From Caulobacter sp. FWC2 (GTDB lineage: Bacteria > Pseudomonadota > Alphaproteobacteria > Caulobacterales > Caulobacteraceae), in the NCBI RefSeq assembly GCF_002742625.1, contig NZ_PEBF01000001.1, forward strand, positions 3,534,001 to 3,598,000: 64,000 nt of DNA. The letters run 5' to 3'. The position numbers and the translations under genes were made by a program. Shown here in pieces: positions 1-10,132 of the stretch; position 1 is the stretch's first letter, and each line of letters opens with the position of its first letter. Below the pieces are notes generated by a model that was given only the letters and a program-made list of their open reading frames with translations, was not told the DNA's origin and ran no database searches.

Positions 1-545
1 GCGAAGGCCAGGTCCTCGCGGTCCTTGGCGGTCAGGGGCGACATGGGGATGACGACGTCCGGCACCGCCACGCCCTTGCGTTCCGACAGCTTGCCGCCAT
101 TCGAGACGGTGGTGTTGGCATAGCCAGGACCCGCGTCGGTCACGACCATGCGCAGCTTGCCGTCATCCAGCAGCAGGGTGGCGCCCGGCCGCATGGCGGT
201 CAGGATTTCCGGGTGCGGCAAGTGCACGCGGGTCTCGTCGCCCGGGGTCGGGTCGTTGTCGAAGCGGAAGGCCTGGCCGGCCTTCAGCATGACGGGACCG
301 TTTGCGAACTTGCCGACGCGCAGCTTGGGACCCTGCAGGTCGGCCAGGATGCCCAGCGGACGGCCCACGGTCTTCTCTGCCTCGCGGATCGCCGCGTAGA
401 CGGCCGCGTGGGTCTCGTGGGCGCCGTGGCTGAAGTTGAGGCGGAAGACATCCGCCCCGGCCTTGGCCAGGGTGACGATCATTTCGGGCGAGCTCGAGGC
501 CGGACCGAGGGTGGCGACGATGCGAGAGCGGCGGGCGCGGATCAT
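1..545 (-). CDS. pyk: Pyruvate kinase, N-terminal part (cut by window edge)
   Basis: The first 181 residues of pyruvate kinase, which converts phosphoenolpyruvate and ADP to pyruvate and ATP in the cytoplasm. The protein starts MIRARRSRIVATLGPAS, the typical family beginning, followed by the RLNFSHG segment and ADLQGPKLRVG, which belong to the TIM-barrel active site. The start ATG is at 545. The C-terminal two thirds lie outside the window. The gene follows the GH3 glucosidase gene by 19 bp in the same direction, so they may be co-transcribed; pyruvate kinase completes sugar breakdown begun by the Entner-Doudoroff genes nearby. Confidence 0.93.
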   Translation of the reverse strand, partial: MIRARRSRIVATLGPASSSPEMIVTLAKAGADVFRLNFSHGAHETHAAVYAAIREAEKTVGRPLGILADLQGPKLRVGKFANGPVMLKAGQAFRFDNDPTPGDETRVHLPHPEILTAMRPGATLLLDDGKLRMVVTDAGPGYANTTVSNGGKLSERKGVAVPDVVIPMSPLTAKDREDLAF

Positions 546-564
546 GCCGTCGCTCCTTCTTTAT

Positions 565-3030
565 TCAGCTTGGCGGACAGAAGGCGTCGCCCTCGTTGGA
601 GACCAGCGTGATTTCCGTGAATGACAGGGTCATGCGCCCGGCGGTGGACAGGACGAAGGGGGACGAAACATGCGTCATCTCCGCGCCCTTGGCCTTGAAG
701 CAGGAAAGTTTGATCTTGGCTGTACGCCATTCGCCGCGTTTCACACCTGACAACGTTGACGTTACGTCTACCGTCGCCCCGCAGGATTCGCCACAGGCCA
801 AACCCAGGGAAACCGGTTTCTCTGGGGACGCCTCCACCCTGTATCGGATCGAGATCGCCATGTCGCCGGTGGTCTGACGCGACAGATCCGCAGGCGGGCC
901 AGCGATGGTAACGGTCCCACTTCCTTCACCGTTCCAAGTCGCCTCGCGTGCATTTTCTTGAGCGCCCGCATCGACCGTTTTCAGCGACACCGCTCCGGCG
1001 ACGGTCATCGTCCACGGCGCGGGGACGTGGCCGGCGACGAAATAGCGGTCCACATTGACCGCCGTCGACGCGATCCCGGCGTCTTCCGAAAGCTTCACGA
1101 CCTTGCCCGGCTTGGCGTAGCTCAGCCCATAGCCGTAGGCGAACTGCGGGTCGTAGGCCTTGTCGCCGACATTCAGCGGCTCCTGGTCGGCGCGCTTGGG
1201 CCACGAGAATGAGAGCTTGCCGCTGAAGTCGTGGCGCGGCTTGCCCGCCTTGTCGCCGATCAGAACGTCAGCGACGCCGCCGCCTTCCGAACCGGGCAGC
1301 CAGGCCGCGACGAAGGCGTCCGAGGCGTTGATCTCGGGATTGGTCCACAGCGGCCGGCCGCTGAGGAACACCGCCACCACGGGAATGCCCGCCGCCTTCA
1401 GCGTCTTCAGCAGAGCCAGGTCGGTCTTGTCGCCCGGCTGGTACTCGACATTGGCGATGTCGCCCTGGAACTCGGCATAGGGGTTCTCGCCGAACACCAC
1501 GATGGCGACGTCGGGCTTGGTCTTGAACGCGCCCGAGGGCGAGAGCTCGGCGCCGCCCCCGCCAGCCGCAAGCGCTTCCGCGATGCCGGCATAGATCGAC
1601 TGGCCGTTGGGGAAGTCGCTGTTCTTGTTGCCCGTGCCCTGCCAGGTCAGGGTCCAGCCGCCTGCGGCCTTGCCGATGTCGTCGGCGCCGTCGCCGGCCA
1701 CCAGCACATGGGCCGAGCTCTTCAGCGGCAGGACGCCGTCGTTCTTCAGCAGGACGAGCGACTTGCGGACCGCTTCGCGCGCCACGGCGCGGTGGGCGGG
1801 CGAGCCCAGAAGTTCGTACTTGCCCTCCAGCGGCCGCTTGTCCTCGAACAGGCCCGCCTTGACCTTGACCCGCAGGATGCGGCGCACGGCGTCGTCGATC
1901 CGCGCCATCGGTATCTGGCCGGCCTTCACCTGGGCGAGCGTGTTGTCGTAGAGGCCCTTCCAACTGTCGGGGGCCATGATCATGTCCATGCCGGCCAGAT
2001 AGGCCTGGGCGCAGTTGGTGTTGGTGCAGCCCTCGACCTGGCCGTGGGCGTTCCAGTCGCCGACCACGAAGCCCTCGAAGCCCAGCCGCCCCTTCAGCAC
2101 GTCGGTCAGCAGGCTCTTGTTGCCCGTGTGCTTGACCCCATGCCAGCTGGAGAACGAGACCATCACCGACAGGATGCCGGCGTCGATGGCGGGCGGATAG
2201 CCAGCGGCGTGCAGGCGCACGAGATCAGCTTCGGAGATCTGGGCGTCGCCCTGGTCCTTGCCGCCCGCCGTGCCGCCGTCGGCCAGGAAGTGCTTGGCCG
2301 AACCGGCCACGTGGCCGGCGGCCAGCGGCTTGCCGGCGACCAGCGCGCCCTGCAGGCCCAGGGTCATCGGACCGGAATAGCTTCTCACCACCTCCGGATC
2401 CTCGGCATAGCCTTCATAGGCGCGGCCCCAGCGCTCGTCGCGCGGCACAGCCAGCGTCGGGCCGAAGGTCCAGTCCGCGCCGGTGGCCGCCATCTCCTGA
2501 GCCGTGGCCTCGCCGATGCGGCGGATCAGGTCGGGATCGCGCGCCGCGCCCAGGCCGACATTGTGCGGAAACAGCGTGGCGCCGACGACGTTGTTGTGGC
2601 CGTGCACGGCGTCGACGCCGAAGATGATCGGGATTTCCTGGTGGCCGCCGCGGCTGGTCAGCGCTGCGGCGCGGAAGGCGCGGATCCACTCGACCCAGCG
2701 CTGGGGCGTGGCGCGGTCGTTGCCGTCCGGCGCGCTGTTGCCGCCGACCAGCACCGAGCCCAGACGGTACTTGGCCAGCTCCTCCGGCGTGATCGAGGCG
2801 CCATCGGCCTGGATGGTCTGAGCGACCTTTTCCTCGACGGTCATCTGGCTCATCAGCTTGGTGATGAAGGCCTCGGTCTTGGCGTCGGTGATCGTCGCGG
2901 GGCTGTGGGCCTTGGGCCAGGCTCTGGGATGGGCGGTCGCGGCCGAGGTTTGCGCGGGGGCCGTACCCGTCAGGCCGCCGGCCAGGATCAAGGCCAAGGC
3001 GGACGCGCGGACGAGGCTGGATGCGGACAT
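565..3030 (-). CDS. Secreted GH3 family exo-1,4-beta-glucosidase
   Basis: An 821-residue glycoside hydrolase family 3 enzyme, expected to release glucose from beta-glucans or cello-oligosaccharides. Residues 1-26 form a signal peptide ending APAQ. The N-terminal TIM barrel carries the family segments around FGVDAVHGHNN (about 137-147) and AKHFLADGG (about 245-253); VVGDW places the likely nucleophile at Asp325. The second alpha/beta domain begins near KSLVLLKNDGVLPL. The last ~150 residues resemble the carbohydrate-binding C-terminal domain of ExoP-type glucosidases. The ATG at 3030 was chosen because the signal peptide starts there; the open frame continues upstream into non-coding sequence. 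Glucose released would feed glk and the ED operon downstream of the LacI regulator. Confidence 0.9.
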   Translation of the reverse strand: MSASSLVRASALALILAGGLTGTAPAQTSAATAHPRAWPKAHSPATITDAKTEAFITKLMSQMTVEEKVAQTIQADGASITPEELAKYRLGSVLVGGNSAPDGNDRATPQRWVEWIRAFRAAALTSRGGHQEIPIIFGVDAVHGHNNVVGATLFPHNVGLGAARDPDLIRRIGEATAQEMAATGADWTFGPTLAVPRDERWGRAYEGYAEDPEVVRSYSGPMTLGLQGALVAGKPLAAGHVAGSAKHFLADGGTAGGKDQGDAQISEADLVRLHAAGYPPAIDAGILSVMVSFSSWHGVKHTGNKSLLTDVLKGRLGFEGFVVGDWNAHGQVEGCTNTNCAQAYLAGMDMIMAPDSWKGLYDNTLAQVKAGQIPMARIDDAVRRILRVKVKAGLFEDKRPLEGKYELLGSPAHRAVAREAVRKSLVLLKNDGVLPLKSSAHVLVAGDGADDIGKAAGGWTLTWQGTGNKNSDFPNGQSIYAGIAEALAAGGGGAELSPSGAFKTKPDVAIVVFGENPYAEFQGDIANVEYQPGDKTDLALLKTLKAAGIPVVAVFLSGRPLWTNPEINASDAFVAAWLPGSEGGGVADVLIGDKAGKPRHDFSGKLSFSWPKRADQEPLNVGDKAYDPQFAYGYGLSYAKPGKVVKLSEDAGIASTAVNVDRYFVAGHVPAPWTMTVAGAVSLKTVDAGAQENAREATWNGEGSGTVTIAGPPADLSRQTTGDMAISIRYRVEASPEKPVSLGLACGESCGATVDVTSTLSGVKRGEWRTAKIKLSCFKAKGAEMTHVSSPFVLSTAGRMTLSFTEITLVSNEGDAFCPPS

Positions 3031-3266
3031 GGTTCTTCCCAGGATGCCCGCCCCCGGGCGGATCGAATGAGGTGAGGGAGAAAAGCGCTCGACGCGGCGC
3101 TTGCGGGAAACCGCGCCGAGCGAAAGGCAGCGGTTAGGACCGCCTGGAGGGGAGTGATCGTGCGTCAAGCAGGACGCGACGGACGCTGTCGGGCGAAGTC
3201 ATTGGCGTTTCCTCCGACGCCGCCTTCGTGGGCGACCGTCTTGATCGAAACGATCTCGCGCTAACG

Positions 3267-3280
3267 GGACAGCGCTGTCA
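3267..3280. promoter_or_regulatory. Palindromic LacI-type operator candidate before the GH3 gene
   Basis: The perfect 12-bp palindrome GACAGCGCTGTC (3268-3279) lies about 240 bp upstream of the GH3 start. It resembles the palindromes at 4507-4526 and 9826-9841 (core TGACAA/TTGTCA), so the adjacent LacI-family protein or a paralogue may act here. This is a sequence match only. Confidence 0.45.
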
Positions 3281-3328
3281 AGCTCAATATGATTGCGGTA
3301 ACACCGGGCGCGCGTCATCAAGTGGTCC

Positions 3329-3380
3329 TAGAGCCTGTCCGTTTCTGATGGAATCATCAGAAACGGATAAACAGGCTCTA
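3329..3380. repeat. Long inverted repeat (TAGAGCCTGT arms)
   Basis: A 52-bp near-perfect hairpin. The outer arms TAGAGCCTGT and ACAGGCTCTA enclose inner arms CCGTTTCTGATG and CATCAGAAACGG with a four-base loop. It lies in the 409-bp gap between the GH3 gene and the LacI gene. It could be a REP-type element or a terminator for lacI transcription. The outer arm ends match the shorter repeat at 26733-26764. Confidence 0.8.
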
Positions 3381-3389
3381 TCTCAAACA

Positions 3390-3443
3390 CCTAGAGCGTG
3401 GCGGGCGCCGAAACCGCTCACACTTTCGGCTGCCACGCTCTAG
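3390..3443. repeat. TAGAGCG-type interspersed hairpin, copy 1
   Basis: Outer arms CTAGAGCGTGGC and GCCACGCTCTAG, with inner GCGCCGAAA and TTTCGGCT segments. A diverged copy in the opposite orientation occurs at 10050-10101, so this is a dispersed repeat family. The TAG stop codon of the LacI-family gene (3440-3442) lies inside one arm. Confidence 0.8.
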
Positions 3444-4465
3444 TGAGCGGCCTGTCCGGTGGACTCTCGGACCACCAGCTCGAAGTCCAGCACCTTCGAG
3501 GGCGGCGGCGCGCCCTCCTCCTGCTCGACGCCCTGCATCAGCATGTCGGCGGCGGCGCCGGCCATGGCGAAGATCGGCTGGCGCACGGTGGTCAGCTGCG
3601 GCCAGGTGATCTTGGCGCCGGGCGTGTCGTCGAAGCCGGCGACCGACAGCTGGGCCGGCAGGTCCAGTCGCATGCGGTTGGCCACGGCCATGACGCCCAG
3701 GGCCATGTCGTCGTTGGAGGCGAAGATCGCGGTCGGACGGTCCGCGACGCCCAACAGCTTCTCGGCCGCGTCGAAGCCCGAGCGGAACGAGAAGAAGCCC
3801 TGCTCCACCCGGTCCTCGCGGACCACCAACCCGCTGTCGCGCATGGCGTCCAGGAAGCCCTGATGGCGCTGGCGCGAGGCGCCGTGGTCGGGGTGGCCGA
3901 TGATGAAGCCGATGTCGCGGTGGCCCAGTCCGATCAGGTGCTTGGTCATCTCATAGGCGGCCAGGCGATCGTCCATGCTGACCCACGGGGCGCGGTCCAG
4001 ATCGCCGCCCGGCGCGATGCGGACATAGGCGACGCCCGCCTGCTCCAGCGCGGCCAACACGAGCGGATGGTCGCTGAGCGGCGGCGTCAGGATCACCCCG
4101 TCCATGCGCAGGGTGGCCAGCATCGGCTCGACCTGCTCCTGGATGTCGCCCGTCGAATCGATCGGCTCGACGATCAGGTGGAAACCCTCCTGGCGGCAGC
4201 GCGCAATGGCGCCCAGCTGGACGTCGGTGACGTAGCCTGGGCTGGGGTTGTCGAAGAAGACGCCGATCAGATAGGCCTTGGACCCCGCCAGGCTGCGGGC
4301 CGAGATGTTGGGGCGATAGTTCAGCGCGGCCACGGCGGCCTGCACCCGGTCGCGGGTGTCGGCCTTGACGTTGGGCTCACGGTTGAGGACCCGCGAAACG
4401 GTCTTGATCGAGACCCCGCTCTCGCGGGCCACGTCGTGGATCGTGACTTTGGCGCTCAATTCCAT
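3440..4465 (-). CDS. LacI family transcriptional regulator
   Basis: A 341-residue LacI/GalR repressor. The N-terminal helix-turn-helix reads VTIHDVARESGVSIKTVSRVLN, with a hinge helix near YRPNISARSLAGSKA. The rest is a periplasmic-binding-protein-like effector domain ending in the usual TTVRQP region. ATG at 4465 was preferred; an in-frame GTG at 4477 is possible. The gene lies between a GH3 glucosidase and the ED operon. A 20-bp palindrome 41 bp upstream of its start matches one directly before zwf, so autoregulation and control of zwf-pgl-edd-glk are inferred. The effector is unknown; a glucose-pathway metabolite is plausible. Confidence 0.9.
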   Translation of the reverse strand: MELSAKVTIHDVARESGVSIKTVSRVLNREPNVKADTRDRVQAAVAALNYRPNISARSLAGSKAYLIGVFFDNPSPGYVTDVQLGAIARCRQEGFHLIVEPIDSTGDIQEQVEPMLATLRMDGVILTPPLSDHPLVLAALEQAGVAYVRIAPGGDLDRAPWVSMDDRLAAYEMTKHLIGLGHRDIGFIIGHPDHGASRQRHQGFLDAMRDSGLVVREDRVEQGFFSFRSGFDAAEKLLGVADRPTAIFASNDDMALGVMAVANRMRLDLPAQLSVAGFDDTPGAKITWPQLTTVRQPIFAMAGAAADMLMQGVEQEEGAPPPSKVLDFELVVRESTGQAAH

Positions 4466-4506
4466 CCCCCGCCGCACCGATTCTTTCCGGCGTTGCGGAT
4501 ACTAAG

Positions 4507-4526
4507 CCATGACAAGGTTGTCATGG
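4507..4526. promoter_or_regulatory. Operator palindrome upstream of the LacI-family gene
   Basis: CCATGACAAGGTTGTCATGG is a 20-bp inverted repeat, perfect except for the central base pair. It shares ATGACAA and TTGTCAT half-sites with the zwf operator at 9826-9841, indicating an autoregulatory site. Confidence 0.75.
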
Positions 4527-4576
4527 CGAGCCCCTCATAGAGCAGACCTCTGGATCGCCCGCGATGGGTGGAGAGA

Positions 4577-4730
4577 GGACACGCTCCCTCTCCCATAGGG
4601 AGAGGGCTGGGGTGAGGGGTTACAGCGCTCGACGGAGTGCCGGCACGCCGTCAAACCTCGTAACCCCTCACCCTCCCACCGCTTCGCGGCGGGCCCCTCC
4701 CTCTCCCTAAAGGAGAGGGGCTCAAGATCG
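4577..4730. repeat. 154-bp composite hairpin repeat, copy A (MITE-like)
   Basis: The repeat has, in order: a hairpin CCCTCTCCC-ATA-GGGAGAGGG (4586-4606); GGTGAGGGGTTAC (4611-4623); a 36-bp centre containing the palindrome GTGCCGGCAC; GTAACCCCTCACC (4660-4672, inverse of 4611-4623); a CCACCGC-TTC-GCGG hairpin; and a final CTCTCC...GGAGAG hairpin. An inverted copy with only about two to four differences is at 48884-49036. Its arms are the same sequence that brackets the DUF559 gene at 48366-48707. It occupies most of the 347-bp gap between lacI and glk. Confidence 0.9.
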
Positions 4731-4812
4731 CCTATGGGTCGAAAGCAGCCCTTAGCTCGATCGCCGAGTCGAGACGCCAGCGAGGCAGACGCACCGTCGC
4801 CGCGGCGTTCGC

Positions 4813-5808
4813 CTACGAAACCGCCGCCCTGCCCTCCGGCGTCAGCGCCACCGCCGCGCCGATCAGGGCGGTGTGGGGATGCAGGATGACGTGGGTCGGG
4901 ATCGCCAGGGTGAAGTGCGACAGGCGGCCCTTGGCGTCGAAGCGCTCGCGGAACGGGCTCTTTTCCAGGATGTCGATGATCCGGGGCGCGATGCCGCCGG
5001 CGATGAACACGCCGCCGCGGGCGCCCAGGGTCAGGGCGATGTCGCCGGCCGTCGAGCCCAGCACCGCGCAGAAGCGGTTCACCGTGGCCAGGCTGTCGGC
5101 GCAGCCCTCGACCGCGCGTTCGGTGATCTGCTTGGCGGCCAGGGGCTCCACCTTGCGGCCCTCGGCCTCGGCCAGCGCGACGTGCAGGTCTTCCATGCCG
5201 GGCCCCGACAGGATGCGCTCGACCGATACCCGGCCGCCGTCCAACTGCTTGGTCAAGGCGCGCAGCACCTCGATTTCGACCGCGTCGACCGGGGCGAAGG
5301 CCACGTGGCCGCCCTCGGTGGCCAGCGGGATCTCCTGGCCGTGACGCCGCACGAGGCCGGCGACGCCGAAGCCAGTGCCCGGACCGAGGATCGCCAGGTC
5401 CCCCTCGCCCGAGGTCGGCAGGTGGCCGACCTGTCGCAGGTCCTTGGGGCTCAGGCGCGGGGCGGCCAGGGCCTGGGCGGTGAAGTCGTTGATCAGCTTG
5501 GCGTTCCGGAAGCCGCCGGCGCGACGCAGGCTGTCTTCCGAGATCCGCCAGTCCAGGTTGGTCATGTGGACCGAGCCGTGCTCGATCGGACCGGCCACAG
5601 CCACCACCGCCTGGTCCGGATGCCGGACGCCGACCTTCTGCAGGTAGGCTTCGATGGCGTCCTCGGCCGAGCGGTAGTCCTGGCCCTTATAGGTCGTGGG
5701 CTCGATCAGGCGCGGGTCCTGACCGTCGAATTCGACCAGGGCGAAGCGGGCGTTGGTGCCCCCGATGTCGCCGACGAGGCCGAGCCCCACGCTGTGATTG
5801 CCGTCCAT
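4813..5808 (-). CDS. glk: Glucokinase
   Basis: A 331-residue cytoplasmic hexokinase-type glucokinase (glucose plus ATP to glucose 6-phosphate). The N-terminal phosphate-binding loop is LVGDIGGTNARFALVE. NDFTAQALA and LGPGTGFGVAGLV are the conserved substrate and nucleotide motifs of bacterial Glk. ATG at 5808 is taken because homology begins there. It is the last gene of zwf-pgl-edd-glk, 16 bp after edd. Its product enters the pathway encoded by the preceding genes. Confidence 0.95.
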   Translation of the reverse strand: MDGNHSVGLGLVGDIGGTNARFALVEFDGQDPRLIEPTTYKGQDYRSAEDAIEAYLQKVGVRHPDQAVVAVAGPIEHGSVHMTNLDWRISEDSLRRAGGFRNAKLINDFTAQALAAPRLSPKDLRQVGHLPTSGEGDLAILGPGTGFGVAGLVRRHGQEIPLATEGGHVAFAPVDAVEIEVLRALTKQLDGGRVSVERILSGPGMEDLHVALAEAEGRKVEPLAAKQITERAVEGCADSLATVNRFCAVLGSTAGDIALTLGARGGVFIAGGIAPRIIDILEKSPFRERFDAKGRLSHFTLAIPTHVILHPHTALIGAAVALTPEGRAAVS

Positions 5809-5824
5809 GACGATGCGCTTTTCC

Positions 5825-7633
<1,809 letters not shown>

Positions 7634-7638
7634 GGCGA

Positions 7639-8346
7639 CTACTCCGCCCACAGGATGCGGACCTTGGCGCGGTCCTGGTTCAGAATGGCGGCGATCGGCA
7701 GGGTCGGGTCGACCTCGCCGTCCAGCAGGGCGCGCTTGGCCTGGCCGGTGATCAGCAGCACGATCAGCGCCGAATTGGTCAACGCCTGGAAGGTCAGGCT
7801 GATCCGGGGAATGTCCGGGGCGGGATCGCCCGGCGGCACGGCCAGCACCAGCCGGTCAGACGCGGGGTCGAGGCCGCGCGCCAGCACCGGCGAGCCGGGG
7901 AACAGCGAGGCGAAGTGGCCGTCGGGACCCACGCCCAGCAGAACGACGCCGAAAGGCGCGGCGGACGCGACGCCGGCCTGGGCCTTCAGCGCCGCCTCTT
8001 CATGGCTGACGCCTTCGAAATAGAGCGGCGAGAAGCCGGCCTTGGCCGCGTGGCCCCTCAGCAGATGACGGCGCACCAGGCCTTCGTTGCTGCTCGGATC
8101 GGACGCCGGAACCCAGCGCTCGTCGGTCAGGGTGACCATGACCTTGTCCCAGGGGGCGGTCAGGGTCGACAGGCGGTCATAGACCGGGGCCGGCGTCGAG
8201 CCGCCCGTCGCGGCGAAGCCGGCCACGCCATGCGTCGCCACCGCCGTGGTCAGCGCCTGGGCGATGGTCGAGGCGGCGGCGTCGTACAGCGCCTCGCGGG
8301 TCGGGAAGGCTTCGATTTCGGGCCTAGGAAACGAGGATTGAGCCAT
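7639..8346 (-). CDS. pgl: 6-Phosphogluconolactonase
   Basis: A 235-residue DevB/Pgl-type lactonase hydrolysing 6-phosphogluconolactone. It has the family motifs [35 protein letters not shown] and [10 protein letters not shown]. The start ATG at 8346 is 2 bp after the zwf stop codon, so translation is probably coupled. It acts between zwf and edd in the same operon. Confidence 0.95.
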   Translation of the reverse strand: MAQSSFPRPEIEAFPTREALYDAAASTIAQALTTAVATHGVAGFAATGGSTPAPVYDRLSTLTAPWDKVMVTLTDERWVPASDPSSNEGLVRRHLLRGHAAKAGFSPLYFEGVSHEEAALKAQAGVASAAPFGVVLLGVGPDGHFASLFPGSPVLARGLDPASDRLVLAVPPGDPAPDIPRISLTFQALTNSALIVLLITGQAKRALLDGEVDPTLPIAAILNQDRAKVRILWAE

Positions 8347-8348
8347 GG

Positions 8349-9812
8349 CTACGCCTTCCAGGCCCGGCCGCCGGGCGAGATCAGGCCCTGGGCCGACTGC
8401 GGTCCCCAGGTGCCGGCCGCGTAGGGCGCGGGCTCGATGCCGGCCTCGGCCCAGGCGGCCGAGACGGCGTCGATGAACTTCCAGGCCTGCTCGACCTCGT
8501 CACGCCGCACGAACAGGGTGCGGTCGCCGCGGAACGCGTCGACGAACAGCTTCTCGTAGGCGATGCGGCGGCGGCCGCCGCTCTGGCCGAACGACAGCGA
8601 CAAAGGCAGCGATTGCAGGCGCATGCCCTCTTCCGACAGGCCCGGACGCTTGTTCATGATCGTCAGCGAGATGTCTTCGTCCGGCTGCAGGTCGATGACC
8701 AGACGGTTGGCGCACAGTTCGCCGTCGGTCGCCTGGCCGAAGATGTTGTGCGGCAGCGGCTTGAACTGCACGACGATCTGGGTGCGGCGGTCGGGCAGGT
8801 TCTTGCCGGTGCGCAGGAAGAACGGCACGCCGTCCCACCGCCAGTTGTCGATCGCCACCTTCATGGCCACGAAGGTCTCGGTCTTGGTGGGCTTGCCGAC
8901 TTCCTCGACATAGCCAGGACGGGCGCCGCCCTCGACCACGCCGGCCACGTACTGGCCGCGCACGGTGTCGTGGGCCACGCTCTCCTTGGTGAAGGGGCGC
9001 AGGGAGCGGAGCACCTTGACCTTCTCGTCACGGACGGCGTCCGGATCGAAGCCCGACGGCGCCTCCATGGCGACCAGGCACAGCAGCTGCAGCATGTGGT
9101 TCTGCACCATGTCCCGCAGCGCGCCGTACTCGTCGTAATAGTGCCAGCGGTCGCCGACCTTCTCGGTCTCGGCGATGGTGATCTGCACGTGGTCGATCGT
9201 GTTGCGGTCCCACAGGGGCTCGAACAGCACGTTGGCGAAGCGCAGGGCGGTCAGGTTCTGGACCGTCTCCTTGCCCAGATAGTGGTCGATGCGGAAGACC
9301 TGGCTCTCGTCGACCACGGCGGCGACGGCGGCGTTGGTGACCTTGGAGCTCTCCAGGTCGCGGCCTAGCGGCTTTTCCAGGATCAGGCGGGCGTTGGGGC
9401 CGGTGAGACCGGCGGCTTGCAGCGCCTGGCAGGCCGGACCGTAGAGGCTGGGCGACAGCGAGAAGAAGATGACCAGCGAACCGTGCTCGCCGATGCGGTC
9501 GGCCAGCTTCTTGGCGTCGGCTTCGCTGGTGATGTCGGCGGGCACGTAGTCGAGACGCTCGGCCAGGCGCTTCCACACGCCCTCCTCGACCGTCGCGCGC
9601 TTGCCCAGCTGTTCGCGCACAAGCGCCTTGTAGCTGGCCGCGTCATGGTCCGCGCGGGCCACGCCGACGATGCGCAGATCATGCGGCAGCAGACGATCAA
9701 GCTCTAGGAAGTACAGCGAAGGCAACAGCATCCGCAGGGCCAGATCCCCCGCGCCGCCCAGCAGCACCAGCACTTCGCGCCCATTCTCGGCGTCTTGGTT
9801 CTTCTTAGCCAA
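8349..9812 (-). CDS. zwf: Glucose-6-phosphate 1-dehydrogenase
   Basis: A 487-residue NAD(P)-dependent dehydrogenase oxidising glucose 6-phosphate. It has an N-terminal Rossmann region (VLVLLGGAGDLALRMLLPSLY) and the active-site signature RIDHYLGKETVQN. The chosen start is TTG at 9812 (MAKKNQDAEN), preceded by a GGTGG ribosome-binding sequence; no suitable ATG precedes the dinucleotide-binding region. The usual GASGDLA motif reads GGAGDLA here. It is the first gene of the ED operon; an operator palindrome lies 13 bp upstream of the start codon. Confidence 0.95.
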   Translation of the reverse strand: MAKKNQDAENGREVLVLLGGAGDLALRMLLPSLYFLELDRLLPHDLRIVGVARADHDAASYKALVREQLGKRATVEEGVWKRLAERLDYVPADITSEADAKKLADRIGEHGSLVIFFSLSPSLYGPACQALQAAGLTGPNARLILEKPLGRDLESSKVTNAAVAAVVDESQVFRIDHYLGKETVQNLTALRFANVLFEPLWDRNTIDHVQITIAETEKVGDRWHYYDEYGALRDMVQNHMLQLLCLVAMEAPSGFDPDAVRDEKVKVLRSLRPFTKESVAHDTVRGQYVAGVVEGGARPGYVEEVGKPTKTETFVAMKVAIDNWRWDGVPFFLRTGKNLPDRRTQIVVQFKPLPHNIFGQATDGELCANRLVIDLQPDEDISLTIMNKRPGLSEEGMRLQSLPLSLSFGQSGGRRRIAYEKLFVDAFRGDRTLFVRRDEVEQAWKFIDAVSAAWAEAGIEPAPYAAGTWGPQSAQGLISPGGRAWKA

Positions 9813-9825
9813 AGTCGTCCACCCT

Positions 9826-9841
9826 ATGACAACGTTGTCAT
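9826..9841. promoter_or_regulatory. Operator palindrome of the zwf-pgl-edd-glk operon
   Basis: ATGACAACGTTGTCAT is a perfect 16-bp palindrome ending just before the zwf ribosome-binding site. A repressor bound here should block initiation or early elongation. The same half-sites precede the LacI-family gene at 4507-4526. The rest of the 320-bp gap between zwf and the TPR gene holds the zwf promoter region and the hairpin repeat at 10050-10101. Confidence 0.8.
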
Positions 9842-10049
9842 GACATGCCTGCGACGGAAAGGCAAGCGGTCGGGGACCGCAAGCCCCTACGGGCGCAGGG
9901 ACCGACCCTAACTAGGCTAAACGTCCGGACCCCGCCACAAGACCAATCCGCTTTCGACGGGTGAATTTTCGATGACGCGGGCCAAAGCGAGACAGTCGTG
10001 CCTCGACATCCCGCGCGAAGGGCGGTTTCGGGAAAGTCCCTGCCCTGCA

Positions 10050-10101
10050 AGAGCGCGACAGCGGAAAGTGAGCGCCGGTTTCGGCGCCCGTCGCGCTCTA
10101 G
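10050..10101. repeat. TAGAGCG-type interspersed hairpin, copy 2 (inverted)
   Basis: Arms AGAGCGCGAC and GTCGCGCTCT enclose GCGCC-GGTTTC-GGCGC. On the minus strand it reads CTAGAGCGCGACGGGCGCC, matching copy 1 at 3390-3443 apart from compensatory-looking arm changes. It lies just downstream of the TPR gene stop and could also stop transcription of the fliL operon. Confidence 0.75.
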
Positions 10102-10132
10102 GCTAGTATATAGCTAAGCCTGCTTGGCAGGC

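Noticed and set aside
1231..3075. Very long open frame antisense to the GH3 gene (and similar ones at 3398-4540, 20131-22056, 17950-19560, 54843-56954)
   Set aside because: Shadows of high-GC3 coding sequence on the other strand; composition (Gly, Arg, Asp, Val, His repeats) and lack of motifs betray them.
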